Below are positions 8,840-16,139 of a stretch of DNA of 64,000 nucleotides, piece after piece (the first letter of the stretch is position 1; each line of letters begins with the position of its first letter). The notes beneath the pieces were generated by a model. It worked only from the letters and a program-made list of their open reading frames with translations. It had not been told where the DNA came from and did not search any database. The translations under genes and the position numbers were made by a program. The DNA lies in NCBI RefSeq assembly GCF_014649755.1, contig NZ_BMTQ01000003.1, positions 62,001 through 126,000 of the forward strand, read 5' to 3'. This DNA comes from Streptomyces litmocidini. GTDB taxonomy: Bacteria > Actinomycetota > Actinomycetes > Streptomycetales > Streptomycetaceae.

Positions 8840-10696
8840 TCAGCCTCCGAGTCCGGACGACAGGTTGGTCTTGGTCAGGCGCTGGGTGAAGTAGGTGGCG
8901 AGGAAGGAGACCAGGGCGATGACCAGGACCACCGCGTTGGCCATCTGGTCGTACGCGTAGTCGACGAGGTTGATCGACAGTGTGGTCAGCAGCTCGGTGC
9001 CGGAGGTGGTGAGCATGATCACGATGCTCAGTTCCTTGAGGCCCGAGACGAACGGCAGGATCACGCCCGTGACCAGCGCGCCGCGCTGGATCGGGATGAC
9101 GATCCAGCGCAGCCGGGCGAACCAGCCGGCGCCGGAGATCTGCGCGGCCTCCTCGGGTTCGCGGCCGAGCTGTGTCATGGCGCTGATCCCGGACCGCGAG
9201 GCGTACGGCAGGTGGGTCACGGCCAGCACGATCACCAGCAGGCTGATCGAGCCGTACAGGGCCGGCACCGGTCCGCGGCGCACCGCGAAGAGGGACAGGA
9301 AGGCCGCGGCGAAGGCGATCCCGGGGACCATGTACGGCAGGAAGCTGATCTGGCGCAGCAGGGTGCCGACGCGGCTGTGGCCCGCGCGCACCACGACGTA
9401 CCCGATGAGGAGGCCGACGACGCCGCAGACGAGGGCGGCCAGGCCGACGATGCGGAGGCTGTTCCAGGCGGCCTCGTACAGCTGTGTGCCGCGCAGTACG
9501 CCGTGGGGGAAGCCGGGGGTGCCTTCCAGGTGGTCGGCGATCCAGTACTTGAGCGTGAAGTTGTCCGCGCGGAGGACTCCGGGCGTCTTGGTGACGGTGG
9601 TCAGCGCGAGGCTGACGACGGGGACGAGGACGGCGGCGGTGAACACCGTGAGGGCGACGCAGAATGCCGGCCGGCGCCATCGCCCGAGGGGGGCCCGGCG
9701 GTCCATCGCGCCCTTGCCGCCCACGGTGACGAACCGCTTCGCCTCACGGGCGAGCCGGGTGTCGACGACGATGGCCAGCACGCCGATGACCACGATGACG
9801 CCGGCCAGCACCGCGGTGACACCGCGCTGCTGGCTGTTGACCGCGCGGAACAGTGAGGTGGACAGCAGGTCGTAGTTGACCGGCAGGCCCAGGATGTACG
9901 GGGTGCCGAAGGTGCCGAGGATGCGGCCGAAGACCAGCAGGACCGAGGACGACAGCGAGGGGAGCATCAGGGGCAGGGTGATGCGGGCGGCGACCGTGCC
10001 CCGGCCGGCACCGAGGATGCGGGCGGAGTCCTCCAGCTGACTGTCGATGCGGCGCAGGGCGTTGCCGAACAGCAGCAGGACGAAGGGGTAGTAGTGCAGG
10101 CCCAGGCAGATGATGATCGGCAACTGGCCGTAGGCGAGCCAGTCCGGGGTGTGCACCCCCCACGCCTCGAGGATGCCGATCTGGCCGCCGGAGGAGGAGT
10201 TCTTGAACAGTGCCAGCCAGGCCAGCGCGAAGGTCCAGGAGGGCAGCATGTACGGCACGACCAGCGCGGTGGACAGCCACTTGCGGCCGGCCACGTCGGT
10301 GCGGGTCAGCAGCCAGGCCATGGAGCCGCCGAGGACCACGGCGAGCGCGGTGACGCCGAGGGCGACCACGACGGTGTGCAGCAGCGGCTTCCAGAACAAC
10401 AGCTCGGAGACCGGAGACCGGAAGACCCGCCAGACGTAGTAGCTGGTGAGGGAGCCGGGGTCCTGGTGGGCTTGTCCCTCGTCGCCGATCTGCACCCGCG
10501 TGGAGTCGGACAGGACGGCGACGAGCGGGGCGACGACCAGATAGAGCAGGACGGTGATGAGGAGGATGCCGAGCGGTCCGGTCGGCGCGTGCCGTATGAC
10601 GCTCAGGCGGTAGCGCAGCCGGCTCAGCCGGGATTCGGGCGGACCCTCGTGCGGAGGGGGAGGTGTGTCGGCGGGGGAACGGGTGGCGGCGGCCAT
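8840..10696 (-). CDS. Fused two-domain ABC permease (AfuB/FbpB type)
   Basis: A 618-residue integral membrane protein holding two consecutive binding-protein-dependent permease domains (about residues 50-300 and 330-600), with EAA-loop regions near LEDSARILGAG and PEEAAQISGAG. This fused architecture is typical of FbpB/AfuB importers, which move ferric ion, phosphonates or sugar phosphates. It lies 6 nt upstream of the ATPase gene and 64 nt after the binding-protein gene, with a long palindrome in that gap. The N terminus is proline-rich and cytoplasmic. Confidence 0.88.
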   Translation of the reverse strand: MAAATRSPADTPPPPHEGPPESRLSRLRYRLSVIRHAPTGPLGILLITVLLYLVVAPLVAVLSDSTRVQIGDEGQAHQDPGSLTSYYVWRVFRSPVSELLFWKPLLHTVVVALGVTALAVVLGGSMAWLLTRTDVAGRKWLSTALVVPYMLPSWTFALAWLALFKNSSSGGQIGILEAWGVHTPDWLAYGQLPIIICLGLHYYPFVLLLFGNALRRIDSQLEDSARILGAGRGTVAARITLPLMLPSLSSSVLLVFGRILGTFGTPYILGLPVNYDLLSTSLFRAVNSQQRGVTAVLAGVIVVIGVLAIVVDTRLAREAKRFVTVGGKGAMDRRAPLGRWRRPAFCVALTVFTAAVLVPVVSLALTTVTKTPGVLRADNFTLKYWIADHLEGTPGFPHGVLRGTQLYEAAWNSLRIVGLAALVCGVVGLLIGYVVVRAGHSRVGTLLRQISFLPYMVPGIAFAAAFLSLFAVRRGPVPALYGSISLLVIVLAVTHLPYASRSGISAMTQLGREPEEAAQISGAGWFARLRWIVIPIQRGALVTGVILPFVSGLKELSIVIMLTTSGTELLTTLSINLVDYAYDQMANAVVLVIALVSFLATYFTQRLTKTNLSSGLGG

Positions 10697-10727
10697 GCGC
10701 GGTCTCCGTAATGTGTCCGGGTGCGGG

Positions 10728-10753
10728 CCGGTCCGGCCCCGGGGCCGGACCGG
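10728..10753. terminator. 26-bp perfect palindrome between binding-protein and permease genes
   Basis: The arms CCGGTCCGGCCCC and GGGGCCGGACCGG abut with no spacer between the binding-protein stop (10761) and the permease start (10696). As RNA it would form a long GC hairpin. Such intercistronic hairpins commonly protect or attenuate transcripts so that the binding protein is made in excess over the membrane parts. A protein-binding role at the DNA level is also possible. Confidence 0.5.
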
Positions 10754-10760
10754 CGGGCGG

Positions 10761-11957
10761 TCAGCCGTGGTTGAGGCGCCAGAAGTCCTGCATCTGCTGC
10801 AGGTCCTCGAAGTCCTTGCGGAGCCGCGTCGGGTCGAAGACGAACAGCTGGGCGTTCCAGTCCGTCAGCCCGGAGGGCATGAACGCGCCGGGCTCCAGCT
10901 TCGGGTTGCCGGGGACGCCGCCGTTGGCCAGCTGAGTGCCGATGCCCTCCTGGGTCAGCATGAAGTGGACGAAGAGCTTGGCGGCGTTCGGGTGCTCGGT
11001 CTTCGTGGCGATGGCCGCGTACTTGGGATACTGGAAGCCCGCCCAGGGCCGCAGCCCGGTGCAGACCCGCATGTGGTACCCCTTGTCCTTCGCGTCGCGG
11101 AACTTCGCGTTGGAGACCAGGCCGATGCGCGGTTCCTTCTGGTTCGGTGCGGCGACCGCGGCGGCCGCGTCGTCGTCGGAGGAGGTGATGATGGGGGCGT
11201 TCTTGGCCAGGCCCTCGATCCAGGAGTCGGCGGCGGGTTCGCCGGCGGGCAGTTCCTTGCCGTACTCGGTCCGATACGCCTTCCGGAGCTCGTCGTCCCC
11301 CTTGACCTTCAGCTGGTTGAAGAACTCGACGATGTTCGGCTTCCCCAGCGGGTCCTGCAGGGCGACCTTGCCCTTCCAGGCCGGGTCCGTCAGATCCCAC
11401 ATGCTGTCGACGGGGCAGCCCTTGGGGAAGATCTCGGGGTTGTAGATCCACAGGTTGCCCTTGGACAGCACCCGCAGCGGGTTCTGTCCGGTGGCCGGGA
11501 TGTCGTCGGCGAGAGGGCCGGGGACGTAGGTGTAGACGACCTGCCGCGCCAGCAACTGGCCGACCAGGGACGGGCCGTCCTCGTAGTTGGTGACGTCGAT
11601 GGTGACGTTGCCGGCCTGGTTCTCCCTGGTCATCTTCTCCAGCGTCTCGCCGACCTTGCTCTTCACGCCGGTGGCCTTGATGCCGTACTTGGCGGTGAAG
11701 GCGGCGGCGGTCTTGGTGATGTCGCCGGTCGAGTCGTAGACGGTGACGCCGCCCTCCTTCCTGGCCGCGGCGACGAGCTTCGCCAGGTCGAAACCGGTGT
11801 CGACAACCGGTGTCGCGTCGGCGTGGGATCCGGGGCCGGGAGCGCCGTCGGCGCCCGGAGGGGCGCACGCGGCGGCGGTGAGCGCGCCGGCGACGATCGC
11901 GGTGGCGACGAACCGGTTGCGGCGTGGGGAGCCGAACCCGGAAGAGGGGCGTGACAT
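10761..11957 (-). CDS. Extracellular solute-binding lipoprotein (Fe3+/sugar-phosphate-type ABC)
   Basis: A 398-residue binding protein with a lipoprotein signal peptide ending in LTAAACAPP (lipid-anchored cysteine at about residue 31). The start at 11957 has a GGGAGG ribosome site. The body resembles the AfuA/FbpA class (VTVYDSTGD near the N terminus, then VKSKVGETLEKM). AfuA of Actinobacillus binds hexose phosphates although the class is usually labelled ferric. Here the operon carries three phosphatases, faces a phytase gene and shares an operator with iol genes, so an inositol phosphate ligand is inferred. Confidence 0.85.
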   Translation of the reverse strand: MSRPSSGFGSPRRNRFVATAIVAGALTAAACAPPGADGAPGPGSHADATPVVDTGFDLAKLVAAARKEGGVTVYDSTGDITKTAAAFTAKYGIKATGVKSKVGETLEKMTRENQAGNVTIDVTNYEDGPSLVGQLLARQVVYTYVPGPLADDIPATGQNPLRVLSKGNLWIYNPEIFPKGCPVDSMWDLTDPAWKGKVALQDPLGKPNIVEFFNQLKVKGDDELRKAYRTEYGKELPAGEPAADSWIEGLAKNAPIITSSDDDAAAAVAAPNQKEPRIGLVSNAKFRDAKDKGYHMRVCTGLRPWAGFQYPKYAAIATKTEHPNAAKLFVHFMLTQEGIGTQLANGGVPGNPKLEPGAFMPSGLTDWNAQLFVFDPTRLRKDFEDLQQMQDFWRLNHG

Positions 11958-12072
11958 GCCTGACCTCCCGCAGTGTCCCGGCGGTGACCGGGTTCGAATC
12001 GGAGTGGCGCGACGACCGGCGGAGCACGGCTCAGCGGTCGATGGCCGACAGCTTCGACCTGAATTCAGCCGT

Positions 12073-12084
12073 ATGTCAAGACAT
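12073..12084. promoter_or_regulatory. Palindromic operator upstream of the ABC transporter operon
   Basis: ATGTC-AA-GACAT is a perfect palindrome within GTATGTCAAGACATT (12071-12085). It differs from the iol operator at 4541-4555 by a single central base. It lies 115 bp upstream of the binding-protein start and 163 bp upstream of the divergent phytase start. It probably lets one regulator, most simply the GntR protein encoded at 15236, control both operons. Confidence 0.72.
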
Positions 12085-12111
12085 TCTGATGAGACGAGTC
12101 GGCAACCGGGC

Positions 12112-12144
12112 ATTCACCTCTGAGACACCTCGAGTTCATCTCCC
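12112..12144 (+). promoter_or_regulatory. PHO-box-like triple direct repeat
   Basis: Three consecutive 11-nt units read ATTCACCTCTG, AGACACCTCGA and GTTCATCTCCC. Their spacing and the TTCACC/TTCATC core match the direct-repeat units bound by PhoP in Streptomyces (GTTCACC-type repeats). They sit about 100 bp upstream of the phytase start and 155 bp upstream of the divergent binding-protein gene. The middle unit is the weakest. Confidence 0.6.
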
Positions 12145-12178
12145 CGTCCTCAACTGGCCATCCCTCACGGCCTCTTCC

Positions 12179-12200
12179 TTTGTCCATACATACTTATGTA
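12179..12200. promoter_or_regulatory. Degenerate operator plus palindrome in the phytase leader
   Basis: On the minus strand 12193-12179 reads GTATGTATGGACAAA, matching the iol operator at 11 of 15 positions. Overlapping it, 12187-12200 is a perfect 14-bp palindrome, TACATA-CT-TATGTA. The element is 47 bp upstream of the phytase start, a position suited to repression. It may be a weaker site of the same GntR protein. Confidence 0.45.
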
Positions 12201-12246
12201 AGGTCCTCCGCAACATCGGGTGTTCGACCCTTCTCAGGGAGGAAGC

Positions 12247-13524
12247 ATGCGCAGCCCCACCCGCCTGGCCGTCGCGATCACCGTGCTCGTCACCGGTCTG
12301 ACCGTCGGCACGGCGACCGCCGCCACCGCCCCGCCGCCGGTCTACGCGAAGGCCGAGACGCCGCCGCTGTTCGACGACGAGGCCGGCGGCAACGCCAACG
12401 CCGACGACCCAGCCATCTGGTACAACTCCGCCCGGCCGAGCGCCAGTCTGGTGGTCGGCACCGCCAAGGAGGGCGGTCTGCAGGTCTACGGCCTGGACGG
12501 CCATCTGGTCCAGAGCCTGCCCGCTCCCGCCGCCCCGGGACCCGACGCGGCCCCCGGTCGCTACAACAACGTCGACCTGCTGCCGAACGTGCGGTTCCCC
12601 GACGGCCGTCGTTCGACGGTCGCCGTGGCCACCGACCGCGGCCGCGACCGACTCCGCCTGTACCGGATCGACGGATCGAACCCGACCACACCCCTCACCG
12701 ACGTCACCGACGCCTCGGCCCCGCGCGCCTTCGCGGCCACCGAGGCCGAGGTCGACGACCAGTTCACCGCCTACGGACTGGCCACCTGGCACGATCCGGA
12801 CAGCGGCGCCTCGTACGCACTGGTCAGCCAGCGGAATACGTCCGACATCGCACTGTTCAAGATCACCTCCACCGCCGGCGGCACCCTGACCTATCACAAG
12901 GTGCGCACACTGCGCCTGCCCAGCGCCTTCGACACCCCCGGCGGCCGGTGGAGCCCGTGCGAGGACCCCGGCGAAGGACCGCACATCGAGGGCATCGTGG
13001 TGGATCCGGACCACGGTGTGGCCTACCTGGGACAGGAGGACGTCGGCGTGTGGAAGGTCGATGCCGACCTCGACGACGAGCCCGAACTGGTCGACAGGAC
13101 AAAGCAGTTCGGAATCCCGGCCACGTACGACCCGGTGACCGAGGAGTGCGTGGCGGGTGAAGACCCCGGTTACGGCGGCAAGCACCTGACGGCCGACACG
13201 GAAGGACTGACTCTGTTCCGCGCGCCTTCCGGTGACCAGTACCTGATCGTCTCCAGCCAGGGCGACAACACCTACAGCGTCTACGACACCTCGGACGACG
13301 ACGAGTGGGAGGCGTCCTTCCGCCTGGCGCCGGGCAGCACGGTCGACGGTTCCGAGGAGACCGACGGGATCGCCGCTCTGTCTGCCCCGCTCGGCAGCGC
13401 CTTCCCGGGCGGGCTCTTCGTGGCCCAGGACGGCCACAACGCGCCGGCCGACGGAGACCGGGAGAACACCAACTACAAGTTCGTCGATCTGCGTCAGATC
13501 CTGGACGCCGCCGACCTGGACTGA
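12247..13524 (+). CDS. Secreted beta-propeller phytase (3-phytase)
   Basis: A 425-residue protein with a Sec-type signal peptide (first ~28 residues, ending in TATAATA) and the beta-propeller phytase motifs NANADDPAIWYN (residues 49-60) and RYNNVDLL (105-112), followed by many acidic Ca-binding and phosphate-site residues. Such enzymes release phosphate from calcium phytate outside the cell and leave lower inositol phosphates. The ATG at 12247 was chosen over an in-frame upstream ATG because AGGGAGG precedes it and the signal peptide begins there. It is followed by a hairpin and then a phosphate transporter gene. Confidence 0.9.
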   Translation: MRSPTRLAVAITVLVTGLTVGTATAATAPPPVYAKAETPPLFDDEAGGNANADDPAIWYNSARPSASLVVGTAKEGGLQVYGLDGHLVQSLPAPAAPGPDAAPGRYNNVDLLPNVRFPDGRRSTVAVATDRGRDRLRLYRIDGSNPTTPLTDVTDASAPRAFAATEAEVDDQFTAYGLATWHDPDSGASYALVSQRNTSDIALFKITSTAGGTLTYHKVRTLRLPSAFDTPGGRWSPCEDPGEGPHIEGIVVDPDHGVAYLGQEDVGVWKVDADLDDEPELVDRTKQFGIPATYDPVTEECVAGEDPGYGGKHLTADTEGLTLFRAPSGDQYLIVSSQGDNTYSVYDTSDDDEWEASFRLAPGSTVDGSEETDGIAALSAPLGSAFPGGLFVAQDGHNAPADGDRENTNYKFVDLRQILDAADLD

Positions 13525-13528
13525 CCCG

Positions 13529-13564
13529 GGCGGGTCCCGGACTCTCCGATGTCCGGGACCCGCC
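13529..13564 (+). terminator. Hairpin between phytase and PiT genes
   Basis: A 13-bp stem with arms 13529-13541 (GGCGGGTCCCGGA) and 13552-13564 encloses a 10-nt loop. It starts 4 nt after the phytase stop, so it probably terminates or attenuates phytase mRNA. The PiT gene 48 nt further on would then be at least partly separately expressed. Confidence 0.6.
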
Positions 13565-13611
13565 TCGCCGGCGGCAACCAGCCCGACCGGTCCAGAAGGG
13601 AGGGACCTCCG

Positions 13612-14586
13612 ATGGTCACCGTCGCCCTGTACGTCACCGCCGTGGCCTTCGTCTTCATCTGCGGTGCCAACGACGGAGGAGCGCTGTTGGCGCTCGCCGT
13701 CCGTCACCGCGGCCGGTCGATCGCCTTCGTGTCGGCACTGCTCGCCGTCGCTGTCGCCCTGGGACCGAACCTTTTCGGTCTCGCCGTCGCCCGCGCCTTC
13801 ACCGACCACCTGGGCGAGGGGCCACCGGAGACGGCACGGCTCGTCTTCCTCGCCGGCGCGGGCGCCGCCACCGTCCTCGTCCTGCTGCTGACGCGGGCGG
13901 GGGTGCCCACGTCGCTGACGCTGGCGACCCTCGGCGGACTGGCCGGTGCCGATGTGGCGCTGGGGGTACGACCCTCCTGGGGACTGCTGGGCGTCATTCT
14001 GCTCGTCGCGGCGGCGGCGCCGCTCGTCGGGGCGGCGGCCGGCTGGCTGATCGGCCGGGCCGCGCGCCGCATTCCCGCGGTGCGCGGCATGCCCCGGCTG
14101 GTCCACGGCCTGCAGCTGGTCGCGTTCGGCACCCAGTGCCTGGCGTACGCGGCCAACGACGGACAGAAGATGTTCGCCGTGGTCGCCGTGGCCTTCACGG
14201 GAGACGCCCTGCTGTCCCATCCCTGGCAGGTCGGCGACGCGATGATCGCCGCGGTCTTCACGGCTGGTGCGCTCGCCGGTCTGCACCGCATCGCTCACGG
14301 CGCCACGAGCCGGCTGATCGTCACCCGTCCCTGGCAGGTACTGTCCGCCGAACTCGCCTCCTCCGCCACGGTCCTGTCCTCCGCGGGACTCGGCATGCCC
14401 GTGAGCATGACCCAGTCCGTGGCCGGCGGGCTGGTGGGCACCGGTGCCAGCGAAGGAGGCCGGCGGGTGCGCTGGCAGTACGCCCTCCCCCTGCTCGCCT
14501 CCTGGCTGGTGACGTTGCCCGGCAGTTTCGTCGCCGGCACGCTGGCCGGCCTGTTCCTGGAAGGTGTCATCACGTGGTCGCCGTGA
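13612..14586 (+). CDS. PiT-family inorganic phosphate transporter
   Basis: A 324-residue, highly hydrophobic protein with the duplicated PiT signatures GANDGG (residues 18-23) and AANDGQKMF in the second half, and about ten predicted membrane helices. PiT carriers are low-affinity phosphate (metal-phosphate) symporters. The start at 13612 has an AGAAGGGAGGG ribosome site. Together with the upstream phytase it would recover the phosphate released outside. The next gene, a DUF47 protein, overlaps it. Confidence 0.87.
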   Translation: MVTVALYVTAVAFVFICGANDGGALLALAVRHRGRSIAFVSALLAVAVALGPNLFGLAVARAFTDHLGEGPPETARLVFLAGAGAATVLVLLLTRAGVPTSLTLATLGGLAGADVALGVRPSWGLLGVILLVAAAAPLVGAAAGWLIGRAARRIPAVRGMPRLVHGLQLVAFGTQCLAYAANDGQKMFAVVAVAFTGDALLSHPWQVGDAMIAAVFTAGALAGLHRIAHGATSRLIVTRPWQVLSAELASSATVLSSAGLGMPVSMTQSVAGGLVGTGASEGGRRVRWQYALPLLASWLVTLPGSFVAGTLAGLFLEGVITWSP

Positions 14587-15218
14587 ACCTGCGCCGTGTC
14601 CTGCGGGATCTGTCCGGACGTTCGTACCGCCGTACGCTCGACCTGCTCACCTCACAGCTGGACGCCACCCTCAAGGGCCTCGACCTCGCCGCCGACCTGG
14701 CCGCCGGCCGTGTCCCGCCGACGGCGGCGCGGGCCGGGATGGGTGAGGTCGAGCACGAGGGGGACAGCCGGCGGGCCGCCCTGGTGGCAGAGCTGGCCAC
14801 AGCCCTGACCACACCGATCGACCGTGAGGACCTGTACCGCTTCTCCCGTTCGGTCGACGACATCCTGGACAACCTGCGGGATCTGGTGCGGGAGACCGAC
14901 CTGTTCGGCATGCCCGGCGATCCCGCAGACCTGACCACGCTCGAAGCCGTACGCGAGGGCCTGATCGCGCTGCGGGACGCGGTCGCCCATCTGGTGGACG
15001 ATCCGCGCCTGGTGCAGGAGGGCGCGCTGGCCGCCCGCAAGGCGGCCGGCCGGGTGCGCCGGGAGTACCAGGAGGCGCTCGCCGCTCTGTTCCGTGAGGG
15101 ACTGCGGGCCGAGACGCTCCCCCGCCGCGAGCTGCTGCGACGACAGGACGTCATCGGGCTGCGGCTGAACACGGCCGCAGCCGACCTGTCCGACGCCCTG
15201 CTGAAGCGGGGCCACTGA
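14574..15218 (+). CDS. DUF47/PhoU-like phosphate transport accessory protein
   Basis: A 214-residue all-helical protein of the DUF47 (PhoU-like) type, a family that usually pairs with PiT transporters and modulates them. The GTG at 14574 has GGAAGG nine bases upstream and overlaps the PiT gene by 13 nt; GTG at 14583, giving a GTGA overlap, is an alternative. No membrane segment is seen, so it is probably cytoplasmic or peripheral. Translational coupling supports a transporter-regulator pair. Confidence 0.75.
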   Translation: MVAVNLRRVLRDLSGRSYRRTLDLLTSQLDATLKGLDLAADLAAGRVPPTAARAGMGEVEHEGDSRRAALVAELATALTTPIDREDLYRFSRSVDDILDNLRDLVRETDLFGMPGDPADLTTLEAVREGLIALRDAVAHLVDDPRLVQEGALAARKAAGRVRREYQEALAALFREGLRAETLPRRELLRRQDVIGLRLNTAAADLSDALLKRGH

Positions 15219-15235
15219 TGGCGGGGCGGGACGGC

Positions 15236-15979
15236 TCAGCGTGCGGCGATCGTCATCTCGAAGGAGTAGCGCGAAGCCCGGTAGACGTGGGTGCCGTACT
15301 CGATCGGCGTCCCGGACTCGTCGTAGGCCACGCGGGTCATGGTGAGCAGGGTGGCACCGCGGGGCTCCTCCAGGAGCGTGGCCTCGGCGGAGGTGGCCCG
15401 GCGGGCACCGATGGTCTGCTCGGCCGTGCTCATGTCGATGCCGGTCTGGCGCAGCAGCTGGTACAGGCCCGTCTCGGCCAACTCCTCGACGGTGAGGTGG
15501 ATCCGGTCGGCCGGCAGGTGGTTGCGCATGAGCGCTATGGGGTGGCCGTCGGCGAACCGCAGCCGCTCGATCACCAGCACGTCGGCCCCTTCGTCGACCC
15601 GCAGCGCCGCGGCGACTCCGGTCTCGGCGGGTCGGCTCTCCAGCGAGAGCACCTCGGTGTGCGGATGGCGGTCATCACGCTGCAGGTCGTCGAAAAGGCT
15701 CGAGAACTCGATCTGGCGACGGATGCGGTTGGTGACGACCTGAGTGCCCACCCCGCGCTTGCGGGCGAGCAACCCCTTGTTGACCAGGTGCTGCATGGCC
15801 TGACGCAGGGTCGGGCGGGACAGCCCGAACTGCTCTGCCATCGCGACCTCGTTGCTCAGCCGGGTGCCGGGCGGCAGCACACCGCTCTCGATGAGCTGTT
15901 GCATCTGCTGGGCGAACTGGAAGTACAGGGGGACCGGGCTGCTGCGGTCAATCCTGATCAACTTCGCGACCTGCTCCAC
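15236..15979 (-). CDS. GntR-family transcriptional regulator (HutC/FarR subfamily)
   Basis: A 247-residue regulator with an N-terminal winged helix (PLYFQFAQQMQQLIESG and LSRPTLRQAMQHLVNKG) and a C-terminal UTRA-type effector domain that usually binds a small phosphorylated or sugar-like ligand. GTG at 15979 was chosen because AGGAGGGTGAC directly precedes it. It faces the iolG-like gene across a 160-bp gap. No other regulator occurs between positions 1 and 17159, so it is the best candidate for the ATGTC-NN-GACAT sites, with inositol or an inositol phosphate as a possible inducer. Confidence 0.85.
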   Translation of the reverse strand: MEQVAKLIRIDRSSPVPLYFQFAQQMQQLIESGVLPPGTRLSNEVAMAEQFGLSRPTLRQAMQHLVNKGLLARKRGVGTQVVTNRIRRQIEFSSLFDDLQRDDRHPHTEVLSLESRPAETGVAAALRVDEGADVLVIERLRFADGHPIALMRNHLPADRIHLTVEELAETGLYQLLRQTGIDMSTAEQTIGARRATSAEATLLEEPRGATLLTMTRVAYDESGTPIEYGTHVYRASRYSFEMTIAAR

Positions 15980-16062
15980 GTCACCCTCCTGGGCGCGGCC
16001 TGCGAACACACGCAGTACGCCGCGTTCTCATAAGTTGCGTACGTCTACATGTTCTCACGTCC

Positions 16063-16077
16063 GTATGTAATAACAAT
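16063..16077 (+). promoter_or_regulatory. Degenerate copy of the inositol operator
   Basis: GTATGTAATAACAAT matches GTATGTCAAGACATT at 11 of 15 positions. It lies between the divergent GntR and IolG-type genes, 62 bp upstream of the latter. It could provide autoregulation. The symmetric right half is weak, so the call is tentative. Confidence 0.35.
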
Positions 16078-16139
16078 ATGCCTCCTGTCTGTGGTCATCC
16101 CGCACGCCCCTCCTCTCCCCCAGGAAAGGCTCACCCCTC

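Noticed and set aside
7457..9856. Long plus-strand frame across the ABC ATPase and permease genes
   Set aside because: The minus strand encodes clear Walker motifs and membrane helices; the plus frame is a shadow.
10761..11957. Ferric iron-binding protein as annotation of the binding lipoprotein
   Set aside because: The fold class allows it, but three phosphatases in the same operon, the shared inositol operator and the divergent phytase make iron the less likely ligand.
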